A DNA stretch of 64,000 nt from Amoebophrya sp. A120 (GCA_905178155.1 CAJINV010000012.1:3281144-3345143), one strand, 5' to 3'. Positions 10,794-23,800 are shown, counted from the stretch's first letter. The notes: generated from the letters alone by a model not told the origin. Made by a program: numbers and translations.

Positions 10794-13700
10794 ATGGTCG
10801 ACTCGCAGGATCGGGTCTTGCTCAAGGTCTCGGTCGAGCTGGCCGAGGGGGTGACAGAGCTGCTCTACGTCAAGCAAGCTGATTTAAACGCAAAGGACGG
10901 CATACGAAAGTTGGCGGAGGAGTATCCTTTGTCGCTTTTATTTGCATAGCATGATTCTATGAGTATGATCGCGCTGTTGAATAATAATCAACCACGGTGC
11001 TCACTGCTCCGTCTTCGAGGAGAAGATAAACGCGAGATACAAAATCAAAAAAGGTTTTGTCGCGCCCAGAATCTGGACCTCACCCGCGTCCGTGCACCGT
11101 TGGAGGCACACATACGCGAAAATGAAGCTCCAGGCTGGGCCTGCAAATTACAAGTGGGGCAGCCGCTCACAGTTAGGGGCCCGAGGCCGGTGCAGGAACT
11201 CACTGGCAGCCAGGCTCGAGGCGGTGCAGCGCTTTGGCTGCTTTGGGAGTTCTGCGCCCTTCTCAGGTGAGCCGGCTCCGCGGCTGCGCCGGGCGTGGCA
11301 TGCGCTTCGTCGCCGGGTGAAGTTTATATATATGCGGCGGCGCTGCTTTTGTTCTCTCTTGGCAGGCGCTAGGCCGGGGCCCTGCGTGATGGCATAGCGA
11401 ATGTTTATCGCGGTCCGTGCCTGCGCCGACTATGAGAGAGACGCCGCAGCTGCCGCGGCCGCGCAGCAAGGTGCCTCGCCGTCTTCACGTTGAAGCGTGG
11501 GCGCGAAAGTCGCGCCGCGTTCTTTCTCTTCACCAAGCTGCGTCGTGCCATCGGTGCAAATTCAGAACCGACGGCATGGCCTCCGTTGCTTGTTGCTAGT
11601 ACGTATCGGAGCCGTTTCTCCGCCGGCGCCCGTGTATTTGCTGCCCTTGGCGGCACGCAAAAGCCGGCCGTCATCGGATTTAAGTGAGCCGGGCCCCCCG
11701 GCCCGTCGATGCCGCGACGCCTTCGCGGCAGGCGGGCAAGGTCGGGGCACAGAGCTGGGCTCGCACCAGGCGGGGGATGACAGTCCAAACAAACCTGCTC
11801 TACGTTATGGCCCCGACCCTCTTCAAGCCAGCGTCGCGCTCCGGCCGAGGCAAGAGCGCTCGACGACCAAAACGCGTGGGCGCTCGTGGCCAGACGGGAA
11901 GAGTGGTTTCATGCGTCCAGCAACCATGGAAACTAAGCACCTGGGGCCCCCAAAGCGCCCGGCCATTGTCGGCCTTTCCCATCTTCAGCACTGCTCGCAT
12001 AATGTGCGCAGTGAACACTGCCACACTCTGCGAAAAGCTGCGCCATTTTTTCGGTCCGTTAAAAAAAAACCCCGTTCCGCGAGGGTGTTCTGCGATTTTT
12101 CTTTGGTAGGTGATCACTGTCGGCGATCACCGTTTTTCCTTCTATACTTTGTTTCTTTGCAGAGCATGAAGATGCTATGATCGCACTGTGGAATGAAAAG
12201 AAACCACGTGGCTCCGTCTTCGAGGAGAAAATAAACGCGGGATACGAAAATCAAAATAGGTTCTGCCGCGCCCAGAATCTGGACCTCACCCGCGTCCGTG
12301 CACCGTTGGAGGCGCACATACGCGAAAATGTCGCCGCTGCACAGTTGGAAGAAAAACAGCAGCGGGCATCGTATGAGGAGAAAAACTTGCAATATAATTT
12401 TAGAAGATTATCGGACTGTCGTTGCCAGCAAAAGTACTAAGAATTTTTTTTGGGTTTCTGACCCAAATCTTTTGTAGCCTTCACGCAAAATTGAATGTTT
12501 TCTGTATGAGCATGACTTTTCTGTAGCGAGAAGTTGATCTTAGCATGCGGATTGGCGACAAATCTGTGCAGAAAAGATCCTTCTTTTTGTTAGAGTTTTC
12601 TTCTTAAATTCATAATGCGTCGAGCTCCGGCGGAGCGGGGAACAGAAGGTCGGTTGAAAATAGCATGCAGTACCAGCCTCTGGCGGGCGGCCTGGAGCGA
12701 ATACTGGACCGGATCTCGGTCGGAGAGACGAAAAGGGTATAGGTATTTTTTGCCGGGGGATTATACTAGTTGCGGGTTACCGCAGCAGTACAACTAGGGA
12801 ATCATTCAAGATTCCTTTTTTATCTTGCATTCAAAACCGAAACCGTTTTTCAGGCAACCTCCTCCACTAATCCATCGTTCCTGGACCAGCCACCTAAATC
12901 AGCGCGCAGAAGCACCACAGGAAATTACAATACGAACCAGTACGTCGATTCCGACCCCGATCCGGGCGGCGGGGGCGACAGTACTAACAATGTTGCAACC
13001 TCCGCTTCTATGCAAGAAAAAAACTGTGTAAGCGTAAGTTTGTGATGCAGAAAATGCAAAGCCGCTACATTTGTCATGCAGGAAGTGGGTCATAGCCACA
13101 CTTCACGCGTGTTTTTACGTACTAGCTGCGCATAATGTAATGCGAAACGAATTTGTGATGCTGCTCATCCTACACAGCTACACCTACACAAAATTTTTGT
13201 TGGATAGCTTCCTCGCGGCAAAAGATGCAGCAGCAGATCCTGCAAAAGCTGAAGTCCGGGCGGTCCCGGTCCCACGTCTTCCGGAGACTGCACCAAGACG
13301 GCGCGGAGCGGGCGCTGCGGATTGACATTCAACGGAAAAACGAGCAACGCGCGCGGGAAGACCGGGCGAAGAGTCCGCGGGAGAGAAAAAAGAAAATGAA
13401 TGGCGAGTTCGCTGGGGGAACAGGAGGGGGAGCAACAACGTCTTCTAATCTCTTCCACTCCGTTGTGCGTCAAAGCGATAGAAGTATCCATCCACTCGAA
13501 AAGCTGTACCGCGACGCGCAGGACAAGCGCGCCCGACTGGAGCGGCGGGCACAGCAGAAGGAAGAGCTGCTGAATCTCGAATTGGCCCAGTACCCCTTCA
13601 AGCCACAGATTCACGCCTCGCAGAAAACGGTTGCCGGGTTGGAGAGCGGGGGGAAGGTGTCACTGAAAACGCGGGAAAAGATCGAGCAATTGCGGCAACA

Positions 13701-16514
13701 GAAAATGCTAAAGGAGCTGCAGGATTGCACTTTCAAGCCCGAGATTGACGAGAGAAGCGCGTATTTTTAGGTTTTTTTTTCGAACTACTGCTTGTGAAGA
13801 ATCTTGATGATTAGTACTCATGCGAAGACTGAATTGTTACTGTGCCCCTTAATTGTCAATCATGCAACTCACCCAGCAGCACCACTCTGCAGGTTGATGA
13901 TGAAGAGGCGAATAGAGCGGCTGAAAATTACGGGGTCACTTATCCACCGCAAATCAAAATTATCGTACTTCTGATGAACCACGTAGACATTGTTTGCAGA
14001 CGCAGATCTGCATGACAAAGAACCTCTCTGTGATGCAGTGACGCTTGTCAATATCATCCACGAAGGCGATATAATTTTTTTTGCTTTCCATACTCGTCCA
14101 TGACCATCTGTACGAGGACGCCAAGCGACGGGAAGAGCGCATGTACGAATACGCAAACCTCGTTTCGCCTGAGGTCACCTTCAAACCCGATATCGGGACG
14201 GTATAACAGTGGATACAAGTCGTTTAGCATGCACGATGATCTAAGTACATTGGTGCGTTGCTTTTGCTGTATCGTATGCGGTGTTGAATTCTGCATCACA
14301 AAAAATATCTCATGCCTAGGGACAATGATTATTCTTGATAAAGTCCACAAAGAAGAACACGATATAAAAACCCAGCAGCTCATATATTAATTCTCCCACC
14401 ACAGCACAAGGATCGGCCCCCGCCAGACGCGAATGTCGCGGACTTTTTCGATCGCATGATGAAGCAGAAGTCTAGCGGACAGCTACAAACGCGTGAATAC
14501 GCGCACCAGAAGCTCGGAATCAAGATCAAACAGGACCCCATGGAAAATTGTTCGTTCCAGCCCCAGGTCGGCCGGCCACCCCACTTCCCGCGGAACGAGG
14601 ACAAAAAACCGATTGGCCACTTCCTGTACGAAGTCGGGCAGTACGTCCGGAACTTAAAAGAGGAAATCGTCGAAGCGAAGCTGCAGGAGGAAGAAAGAAA
14701 ACGCGTGCCCGTGATGAGCGAGGTGTCGAAGCTAGTGTATGAAGAGAAGAAAAAGAAAAAGTTCAAGGTATAAAAATAGCACGCATGCTTTGATGAGAAA
14801 CTGTTGTCATACATTCACACGTCGAAGAATTTCAGTTTGTCTTGCGCCGAGCAGCACTTCCTAAACAACGAAATCTAAAAGTAAAACGAACTATCAGGAA
14901 ATCTTCGAGAAACTCTCCGACGGGAATTCGGAAATTAGTCAGGAAGTCTTCCACCTGGATATCGTAAGGAAATATCCCCCCTCCCCATATTGAAAACACA
15001 TTCGTCTGAAAATTTGTGATGCAGATTTGAGGTCACAAATCCTGTCTGTCTTGCAAGAAGGAAAAGCCAGAGAGTCCGCCGCATTATGCCGGCGGTTTGT
15101 GATGCTGTTGGGCTTACAGAGCCGACATCTGTCATGCTAGTCCCCTACGTCAAAACCTCTCGACCCAGGCTTGGCATATGCCTGCAGTCCCCTCCAGCAA
15201 GACAGACTTGATTTGTCTACGCAAATCCAGCATCAGAAACTTCGTTTCGATATGGGGAGGGGGGGTTTTTCCTTTTGATACTGGACCAGATACCCCTCGA
15301 GTTTCACGAGTTCCTTCGGCCCATACTGGCGTACTTGGAGGAGACGAATGGAAAGTTTGATTTCCATGGCTTCAGCATCACGATGGATTATGTTTTGGAA
15401 AAGACCGGCGTGCCCTGCTCGCATTTGTTTTCCGCCGTGGAAAAAAGAGAAAAGGAGGAACTGCTCGGAAACACAGCGGCTTACGGGTCGGTGATGTCGC
15501 AAAAGTATTGGGAGGAATTTGAAAGATATTATCTTGTCATGCAGGAGAGCCAGCATGGAAATGGATGTTTTCTGTTGTAGTGATGCTATGCAACTTCAGA
15601 AGTATAAAATCTAAATCATGAACTATCAGAGCGACTCCTCGTGGCCCCTACGACCCGACGGCTGCGCACACCTACACGCCCAGAATAAATCCCAACTCCA
15701 CGAAGATTTTGGAAGAGAAAGGCCGCTTACAGTCCAACGTGCCGGTGCACGAAAGGTTGTGGAGCACGCATGAGAAATACCAGCAGCGGACGGAGTTGCG
15801 AAGACAGCAGTTGTATGCATTGCAAATATGTCTGGGTCTGGAAGAGTTGGAACTTGTCATGCGGATTCTGGAGTAGGTATGAAGTTTATGTTGTATGAGC
15901 ACCAAAAGCTTTCCATTTCTTGCTACGCAAATAGGGAGTTTCTCATGCGGGATAGGCATCAGGAGGCCAGCGCAAAACCTGTAATGCTTTTCGTTCGTCA
16001 GAGAGCATTTGTGTGATCGAGAGGATGCATGGCAAACATCTGCACTCATCCAGACCCAGACATATCTGCACTTGATAAGTTGGCGGAACAGGAAATGTTG
16101 GAATGTACCTTCACGCCGAATCGGTTGAATCAGGGTACAAACTACTTTTGAGCTGTTGTCCTTGAGTTTTGAATGACAGATCTTTTTCGCATTTGGTTTT
16201 CGCATGAGAAATTCCGTGCAACAAGTTCAGTTGCGCATTTCCGTTTTGCATTACAAAGCGACGAAAGCTGCATCCCAGGTGCCAAGCAGACCCCCCGCGG
16301 CGGCCCAGTAGCGGTAGCCGGGGCAGCTAAAAATACAACTATCCCGGCAAGTACAACGAAATTCGCTCCTGCCTCCCGTACAGCCGCGCCGAAGGGTGCC
16401 ACGGCACGAAGATTGTCGGATAACGCGGAAGTCGACGCCGCACTGGAGGGTGCGGAAACGGCCGTGAAAAACGCAACAGCAGCGGTGGAGCGGGTCAAGA
16501 AGACGTCGAGCTGA
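10794..16514 (+). CDS. coiled-coil protein with repeated F-x-P motifs, likely cytoskeletal
   Basis: Proposed exons: 10794-10922, 12165-12371, 12623-12736, 12854-13008, 13212-13761, 14093-14200, 14405-14767, 14898-14959, 15286-15504, 15630-15813, 16083-16134 and 16279-16514. They sum to 793 codons with consistent phase. The start is ATG 10794. The N-terminus (VLLKVSVELAEGVTELLYVK) has the strand pattern seen before F-x-P repeats in alveolate and kinetoplastid proteins. Repeated motifs: YPFKPQI, CTFKPEI, VTFKPDI, CSFQPQV, YTPRIN and CTFTPN, between charged helical stretches. An EF-hand-like helix-rich part lies around EIFEKLSDGNSEISQEV. The tail is Ala/Lys-rich. GT-AG introns: 12737-12853, 14201-14404, 14768-14897, 15505-15629, 16135-16278. 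Introners: 13009, 14960, 15814. The introns at 10923-12164, 12372-12622 and 13762-14092 begin TAT and are less certain. No known function is assigned. Confidence 0.6.
10950..11125 (+). pseudogene. decayed copy of exon 2 of the F-x-P gene
   Basis: Matches about 12163-12335 closely (TCCGTCTTCGAGGAGAA, CCAGAATCTGGACCTCACC, CCGTTGGAGGC). It has lost one base near 11037 (ATACAAAATC against ATACGAAAATC) and differs near its start, so it no longer encodes the exon. It sits inside intron 1, separated from the working copy by a GC-rich insert. Confidence 0.8.
11126..12150. other. GC-rich insert inside intron 1 of the F-x-P gene
   Basis: About 1 kb of markedly GC-rich sequence between the two exon copies. 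Several frames are open over long stretches (up to 227 codons, 11497-12180), as expected from GC content. I recognise no protein and no terminal inverted repeat. The base composition is unlike the exons around it. Confidence 0.5.
13009..13206 (+). mobile_element. introner element, family I (singleton)
   Basis: 198 bp. Ends TATGCAAGAAAAAAACTGTG and AAAATTTTTGTTGGATA, an imperfect inverted repeat. Perfect duplication GCTTC. Removal gives A-T-S-A-S-S-R-Q-K-M-Q-Q-Q. Confidence 0.88.
14960..15280 (+). mobile_element. introner element, family F
   Basis: 321 bp. The arms carry CCCCCCTCCCCATAT on the left and its complement on the right, ending TTTTGATA. Perfect duplication CTGGA. Removal gives V-F-H-L-D-Q-I-P-L-E-F. 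Confidence 0.93.
15814..16077 (+). mobile_element. introner element, family A
   Basis: 264 bp, TATGCATTGC...CACTTGATA. Perfect duplication AGTTG. Removal gives R-R-Q-Q-L-A-E-Q-E-M-L-E, followed by the CTFTPN motif. Confidence 0.92.
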
Positions 16515-17508
16515 AGAACAGGTGTCAGCGGAATTCTGAAAACCGATGCAGGGGGCGAGAAAAGTGACGGCGCTTCAGCTACTAGTGTATCCTAACGATT
16601 CATCACATGCAACAGACTACCGTAGTTATCCATCGCGAGCACGCAAAATTAGGTTTTATCGCAAGAAGGCGAATTCAGAAAGAGTAGGTTTATCGCATTT
16701 ATGTCAAAGAGATTGACGAGACCAAACCAGTTGGCTCCACTTAAAGTTAAAACAATTACAGCCCAAGAGGCATAGTTTTCAAGAGGAATCTTCATCGCGC
16801 GGTAGGCTCAACAGTCGCTTTACAGATTAGAATGCAGAGAATAGTTGTGCCGAAAAGGTATTAAACTAGTAAACTGGGATGATTTTTTGTCAGCAATCCC
16901 AGCTAATGTACACTTCACATGAGCGCTTGTGATTTACAATTGGTGATAGAGCAGGAACTTTACTTGAAATTGAAATGCACCTTGTATCAAAACGAAAACG
17001 CGTGGACTTCTGCGTCAACAGTACTGCAAGCAGAGCATCGACCCGTTTTGCCGTCTTTTGAACAAACGAAACGAACCCGATGAACAACCCCCCTTTGAAA
17101 GGTTTTATTTGTTTCCGCGAAGCTACATCAACACTGGGCGTACATACAGGCGTCGCTTTCCGTACAAGCGTTGCTAACTTAGTAGTAGAGCAGCCCGTAG
17201 AGCGTCGATTTGCGCCTCTGCGTGTCATGACAGAATAAAACACGTGATCTGCTTCCGTGTTCTGCTTGTATTTAGCTAGTCGGTCGGACTGAAGACAGCG
17301 ACTTTGAAGATGGCCTGTGCAGCTTTAGCTTTTTTTTCCTTTGCGACCGACAGCGACAGGTTTAGGGATCGCCTGCATTGCTCTCATTGTGGCAGAATGA
17401 CGCACTGCGCTGTACTTTCCGTAGTTCCCTCCAGGCTGAGCCTGAGTATCTGTTTTTTTTCGATCGGACAGATGATGCTTCCCTTAGTCTTACGTGCACA
17501 TAAAAAAC
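16515..17508. other. intergenic, no gene recognised
   Basis: No convincing ORF or repeat; probably 3' UTR of the F-x-P gene and upstream sequence of the next ORF. Confidence 0.45.
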
Positions 17509-18015
17509 ATGGTGGCGAGCGTTGCCAGTGCTACTAGAATTCGTCCTCCACGACCTCGGGCAGCGGGGCGCTCAGTTTTATTGCTCGCATTCACTTCCGA
17601 TCTACTGCCTCGACTTCTAACCGCATCCGCAACCGCGTCGCCAGAGACAGAGGCAGGACAGACCACACTTCCGCTGCCTGTCAACAAGAATCGTCCTAGC
17701 GCTACTGACGAGGACTTCGCGAAAGCGACGGAAACACTCGCTGATTGTTGGAAACAACTGTCACTCGACGAGCGTCTGGAGCACGCGGAACGACCCGACC
17801 CGGTGTTTTTCTCGTGGGCGCTCGAGTGCTTGGTGTATGGGAATAGCAGCGCGGATGCCACCTACACGGGTTTGCTGAAAAATGAGAAACGACGAAACGA
17901 GTCTGATGTCAAGAGTGCGCCATTTGTTGATGTGAAAACGAGAATCGAGGAAATAAATCACAAAACTGGAAGTGAAAGAAATGCGCACGGCCCATTGAAC
18001 ATGGCAGATCTGTAA
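17509..18015 (+). CDS. hypothetical protein with possible signal peptide
   Basis: 168 codons from ATG 17509 (context AAACATGG) to TAA 18013-18015. The N-terminus has an Arg-rich start, then the hydrophobic stretch SVLLLAFTSDLLPRLL and small residues (ASATAS), which could be a signal peptide. The rest is soluble and charged (ETLADCWKQLSLDERLEHAE, VDVKTRIEEINHK). No family is recognised and no introner interrupts it. The gene could continue past a 3' intron into the GC-rich block; the sequence does not decide this. Confidence 0.4.
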   Translation: MVASVASATRIRPPRPRAAGRSVLLLAFTSDLLPRLLTASATASPETEAGQTTLPLPVNKNRPSATDEDFAKATETLADCWKQLSLDERLEHAERPDPVFFSWALECLVYGNSSADATYTGLLKNEKRRNESDVKSAPFVDVKTRIEEINHKTGSERNAHGPLNMADL

Positions 18016-20883
18016 TGTCAAAGCTGGGCCCAGTTCTCCGAAGTGCTTACGCTTACCTAGGCTTCGAAGTAGACAAGAGAAAGTGGAAGTGTCGTTTGCA
18101 CGGATTTTGTGACGTGTTCCCATTCCTGATCCTGTTTGAAGGAGCGCGCAATATTAGTGGTTAGCGAAGCGTAAAGACAACGAGCACAGCTGCGGAGCAT
18201 ATTCTCTCTCGCAGCTTTCTCCGTCGATGTCTCTGGTCGGCCGCGCCAGGCCCCGGGGCTGTGGGCTGCCTCCCGGGCCGCGCGGGCCATTTCAGCGGCC
18301 CAGGCGCCCGCTGCCGGCCCCCACGCTCCTGGGGCGGGCCGCACCACAGAGCCCCGCGCGCTGGAGCTATGGGGTGCACAGGGCTTCCCGGGTTACCTGC
18401 TTGCGCGGCGCCGCACCCGCATCGCGGACATACTAGCTGGCTCCGGCGGGCTGGGCCAACCAAGGGCGCGCCGACCCGGGGGGGGGCGCGCGCACAGGCC
18501 CCGCGTGCCGCCCGCGGCGGGACCCACCGGGCCGCCGGCCCCCTGGCAAAGGCCGCCCCAAGTTGCGTCGAAAGCGAGCAGGCGCCCGGCAGATTCAGCC
18601 CGCGCAGGCGGCACGCCGGCCGCCGGGGGCCTTTCTGGCGCCTGGTTTCGCAGATTGATTGACTGCCGCGCGGGCCCAGGGGCCCGCCGGCTAGTTTTTA
18701 TGCTTTTGCCAAAACCGGGGTCGGTACATGCTTCCGGCAAAGCATCGGGGTTCCGATGGGTCTCAGCAGTGCTAACGCCGTCACCGTTTGTGTGTTATGC
18801 AGCCTAGAGGCCCAGCGCTTGAAAAGCTTGCGCGCCTCGGAAAGAATAAAGTAAGCACGGAGGCGCCTGCCGCGCTGTCGGCGATATTGCCTCCGGGAAT
18901 ACGGATCTCGCCCACCGGTGGAAAGAAATCTACAGGGGCACCGGATTAGCGTCGGAGACAGAAAGCGCGGCTTTATCAAAACCGGGGCCGGCGCCAAAGT
19001 AATGGGGTGGGCGGCCGGTCTTTCGGCTTTTCCCGACCGAGGCTGGTGGCCCGTCGGGCTTTGTTTCGTTGCCCGGGATTCTGGACGTTGCGACTCCGCG
19101 GACTGTTTTGCCGCGGTCTTCGCGATCCGGGAGAGCGTCGCGGGTGTAGCCCCCCAGAAAGTGGCCCCCGCGGCTGCCGAAGCGGCTTTCAGGATCTCCA
19201 AGCAGGTGCGTAGCGCCATGACTCGTCTGGTGCAGTGTTTTTGATGTTACTAGGCACTTTGTCAAGCATGGCGCAGGCAGCTCCAATCAACTCCGAAGAT
19301 TTAGGATGGCAGCAGTGGGAGAGCGGCCCCGGGCCTGCGCAGGTTGGAACGCCGCAGGCGTTGCGCAAGCTTAGCCGCAGAGCTGGCCTGGCGGTGGTTG
19401 GTAGGCGGCGCGCGAAGTAGAGCAACAGTGATGGGCGGCTTGGGCCCTGCAGCGCCAAGGCCCGCGTCTTCTTGCCCGCCCGCGCCTAAGGGCGGGGCCG
19501 CCTTTTTTTGCCCTTGCCTGCGCGCATTTATGCGCCGCCCTCCGGCGGCGAGGGGCGGGGCAGGGCCCGAAGATAGGGCGCGTGCGCTGATAATGCCGGC
19601 AAGCGAACGCAGCCGCTGGGTGCCCTGCGATCGAAGTGTGCAGGCGGACGAGAAGACGCGCACCCCGGCGACAGCCCGAGCGCCCTGATTTGGGCCCCGC
19701 GCTGTGCAGCCCCTCGCGGGGCGCGCTAGCTTCGCCGCGGCGCATACCTGCGTGCGTGGCTCCCCTGCCGCCCCGGCGCGCGCTTCTTTTGCTCGCTCCG
19801 CCCGAGCCCCCTTGGCGCCCTTCATTCGGGGCCTTTGTCCGCAGGCATGCGCGCTGTTGCCGCTCGGGTGCCGATACGTAGCTCGTTGGCGCCCGTGTTG
19901 GTGCCCCTGTGGCACTCTTCGTTCTGTGGCATTACAGATCTGGAGGCTCCCGGCGCCCTGTCCGCCGGTCTGAAGGTTGCTTCTTTTGGATGGCGGAGGC
20001 CCGTCCTTGCTTGGCGCTGGCCATGTCGCAGCCTCGATAGGTCCGTTGGTCAGGGCGCTGCCTGTCCAGGGACTGTCATTCTCCGGACGGCGGGTCGGGT
20101 GCTGAGTGAGACAAAAAGTGCCTGTCGAAATGATATACAGCCTGTCGCAGTTCAATGCTTTTCTGTGGTGATCCCGTCCTTTGCAGATGGTGTTCTTTCT
20201 ATGTTGTCATCACTTGTTTTTCACGTGTGGGTAGTGTCGCCGGCACGGGCTTTGTAGGACTAAAAGCCAGCGAGCTTGCAAGAGTGTGTGTGCCTTGTTG
20301 TTGAATGAGAGCTTCGCCAGAGAGACACGCATCCACACCGCAAAAAGAATTCAATCCACCATCGAGACCAGAAGATGTTCTAGAACTGAAACTGTGCCAG
20401 CTCTTTCTCAAAATGAAGTGAAGTCCTTTGATTCGTTGACCTCCTTACTCCGACGACGGACCCATAATTCTTTGCAGCAATGCGAGATACTACCACGGCG
20501 AAACGTCTTGTGGCGTGGAGGGGGTGTAATTGTCTCTTCCAGATGGACCGCTAGGAGGCCGCGAAGCTGTCGCTCCAGTACTAGTGCACGTTGCATGGGA
20601 CCGGCTACTAGCCACTGTGCTACCAATACATGGAATGTAAGAAAGTAAGCATTCTGGCGCGGAACCGAACCAGAAGTAGCAGAAGTACATAGGAGGTGTG
20701 CGCGAACGAAAACACTGCTGAACACTGCTTGTTTATTGCACCGCCAGCACGTGCTGGAATTCACATTCAGCAGAGGCGATCAGCAGCACTCTCACGGAAG
20801 CAAGCACCTAAAACCAACGGCACACTGCAACAACATCGGGATAAAAAAGACCATACAACACCGCCGAACTCACTACGAAAAAG
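18016..20883. other. non-coding stretch with a 2-kb GC-rich block
   Basis: From about 18225 to 20110 the base composition rises sharply and many frames open on both strands (up to 284 codons, 19301-20155 on the -), with Pro/Ala/Arg-rich translations typical of GC-driven ORFs. A short direct repeat, CAAAACCGGGG followed by TCGG or CCGG, occurs near 18709 and 18977. I found no terminal inverted repeats or flanking duplication. 20111-20883 returns to normal composition and probably holds the IFT172 promoter and 5' UTR. Confidence 0.5.
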
Positions 20884-23800
20884 ATGCAGCTCCGTTACGT
20901 GAAGAACCTGCAGGCGCCGGCCGACGGCATGCAGAAGATCACGGCGGCTGCGTGGAGCGCGAACTCACACAAAGTCGCGGTAGTTTCCACCGACCGGATC
21001 GTGCACCTGTACGACGAGCAGGGCGAGAAGCAGGACCGGTTCTCCACAAAACCCGGGGATAAGGAAACCAAGCTGTTTGTCGTCAAGGCGCTGGACTTCT
21101 CGCCTTGTAGCACGAAATTGGCAATCGCGCAGTCGGATAACATCGTGTTTGTTTACAAACTGGGAACAGAGTGGAAGGAGAGGAAAAGCATATGTACTGT
21201 AAACTGAAATTTGTTTTGCGACCTGGAAATAAATTTTATTGGTCTCTCTCTCTTGCATTTTTATTTTTTCATTTTTCCACTGTACAGGTTTCACTTCATA
21301 ATTCCACTCAACATCGACATTTTTATCCATAACTACGAAAGAACCGATCACTGAAAGGTAACAAATTTCCCCAAACCTCCTGCGTCACCTGTCTGACCTG
21401 GCCGTCCAAGCACCCGAATGAAATCGTGTTCGGCCTCGCGGAGGGCCGGGTGAAGGTCGGGCAGTTGAAAGCGAATAAGGCAGCGCTGCTCTACGCCACG
21501 GACTCGTTCGTAATGTGCATGACGAGCGGCCCGGACGGCAACTCCGTTTTGTCCGGACACCTAGACGGGTCGATTCACAAGTTCATGTTCGAGACGGAAA
21601 ATTCCGGGCCTATCACGCAGAAATTTTGCCGGGTGCCGAACTGCAGCATCAGTTGCATCGGCTGGGGTTCCGCGGGCATCTGTGCTGCGGGGAACGATTC
21701 CATGGTGCGGTTTTGGACGGCCGAGGGTAGGGACGCGAAGACCTTTGACTACAACAATCTGAAGGGCGTCAAGGAGTTTTCCTGTTTGAAATTCAACCCG
21801 TCCGGGGAGTCCGTCGTGCTCGGGAATTTCAACCGATACTTCGTCTACGCGTGGCATGGTATGGTTTTTAGGTCGGATTTTAATTTTTCTGGGAGTGAGC
21901 ACTCGAATGACAAGGTCGTTTCGGAAACTGATCATGGAATTAGAATACTATTGCATGGAGTAAGAGCATGACTAGGCCTTTTATGTTGTAACTCTCTTAG
22001 GCCTAATATGATGGAAATTGTATTGCATGTTGTATGAATGACATGACCATGAGCATGACCATGAAATCGCAACACAGCCCGCAATCGCGAGTGGAGCGAA
22101 GTCGCCGTGAAGGAGGTGCCGAATCTTTACACGATTACGTCGCTGTATGGAAGGGAAATCGACAAGGTTCTTCTGGTTGCGACGGGCTCTATGCATGACC
22201 ACAACCTGCATTTGCAATGCGAATTTTTGCATGATGAGAAGATTTTTTCCACCATGCGCTGAGTACAACATATTGCACTGTCTGTTGAAGATTTAGATTT
22301 TCCTCTCCACATTCCCTGCTGGCGCTCAGACGGGAGTCGCCTCGTGATGGGCACGCTGTGCGGTAGCGTCGAGCTCTTCGATGCCTGCATTAAGAGGGCA
22401 AGGTATGATAGGTGTGTTGCAACTGCTCATGCACAAGAGAAACGGCCGTAGGGAGTTGTGGAAAGATGATCGGCATTCTTACAATTGAATACTTAGCAAT
22501 TATAGGAGAGTGGAGAGTGCTGAGCACAAGCTCAAGCACTCGTCAATCCATCGACAAACAAATCTCACGACCATCAGGTATAAAGGCGAGTACGAGTTCA
22601 CCTACATCTCGTTATCCCAGGTCATCGTGAAAAACCTCACCTCCGGTTCCCGGATAGTGCTAAAATCCAACGTGGGCTTTGAGATCAAAAAGATCAACGT
22701 GTTTCAAGAACGCTATCTCGTCGCGCACACGCCGGAGTCGTTACTTTTGGGCGATCTCATCACCTGCAAGCTGTCCGAGATTCCGTGGCAGTGGAGTGGC
22801 AACATGTCGACCGGCGGGAAATCCGACGAAAAGTATTTCTTCGACAGTATGCCAAGGAAAAACGTCCCCACTCCAGAGTCAAGCTGGGGACTTTGCAACA
22901 GAAATGCTGTAGTTTTGGGAGTCACGCATGGCAAGTTGCACTCGGTTGTAGCGTAGTGCAGGTTAGCAAGGACAGTAGCATTACAAATTCATCTGCTTAT
23001 CCTGTTTACAGCATTACGAATTCCAAAAACACGAGCGCAAATTTGTCTATCATGGGGATGCTCATCACAAATGTTCCTGTCATTGGAAATCTGCATGACA
23101 AACCTGGGGTTGTTCGGACGTTTATTTTCCTTTGGATAGACAACCCGCAGGTCTGCATGATCTTCAAAGCCGGGGAGTTGTCCATCGTTGAGTACGGGCA
23201 GAACGAGGTATTGGGCTACGCCCGGACGGAGCACGTGTCGCCGCATTTGATATCCATTCAGGTGGACACGGAGAACGTGCTGAACGATCAGAGTAGTCTC
23301 ATGATCACGGAGGGAGAGGAGCAGAAAACGCCAACGCGTGTGATCGCCTATTTACTCGACGTACAGACGATACGGCTGATCAATCTGACCACCCAGCAGA
23401 TCCTTGCGACGATCAATCACGACTTGAAAATCGACTGGCTGGAGTTGAATCCGAGTGCGACGCGGGTGCTGTTCCGGGATAAACGAAGACAACTCCACTT
23501 GTACAACGTGGAGACGCAGACCAGGGTCTCTCTTCTCAACTACTGTAACTACGTGCATTGGGTCCCGGGGTCGGACGTGGTTGTGGCGCAGAACCGGAAC
23601 CAGCTTTGTGTCTGGTACTCGATTCTCGAAAATACCGACCGGGTCACCGTGCATGAAATCAAGGGGGACGTGGAGGATATTGAGCGGTCGAACGGCCGGA
23701 CCTTTGTTACGGTCGATGAAGGGGTGAACACGGTGGAGTACGAATTAGACGAGGCTTTGATTAACTTCGGGTCTTGCCTTCACAGAAAACAGTACGGCAA

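Noticed and set aside
11497-12180. 227-codon + strand ORF in the GC-rich insert
   Set aside because: Several overlapping frames are equally open on both strands; it lies within an intron and shows no recognisable domain.
12372-12622. A further introner in the F-x-P gene
   Set aside because: Starts TATGAGGAG and flanks GCATCG/GCGTCG are suggestive, but the right end is CATAATG and the arms match poorly; kept as an uncertain intron.
13225-13770. A separate gene of 181 codons
   Set aside because: It is an internal exon of the F-x-P gene; frame and introner excisions join it to both sides.
13762-14092. A 46th introner (starts TAT, ends ATA, restores phase)
   Set aside because: The ends are both T-rich and not complementary, and the flanks do not match; kept only as an uncertain intron.
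19301-20155. 284-codon - strand ORF in the GC-rich block
   Set aside because: Pro/Ala/Arg-rich translation typical of GC-driven open frames; competing frames overlap it.
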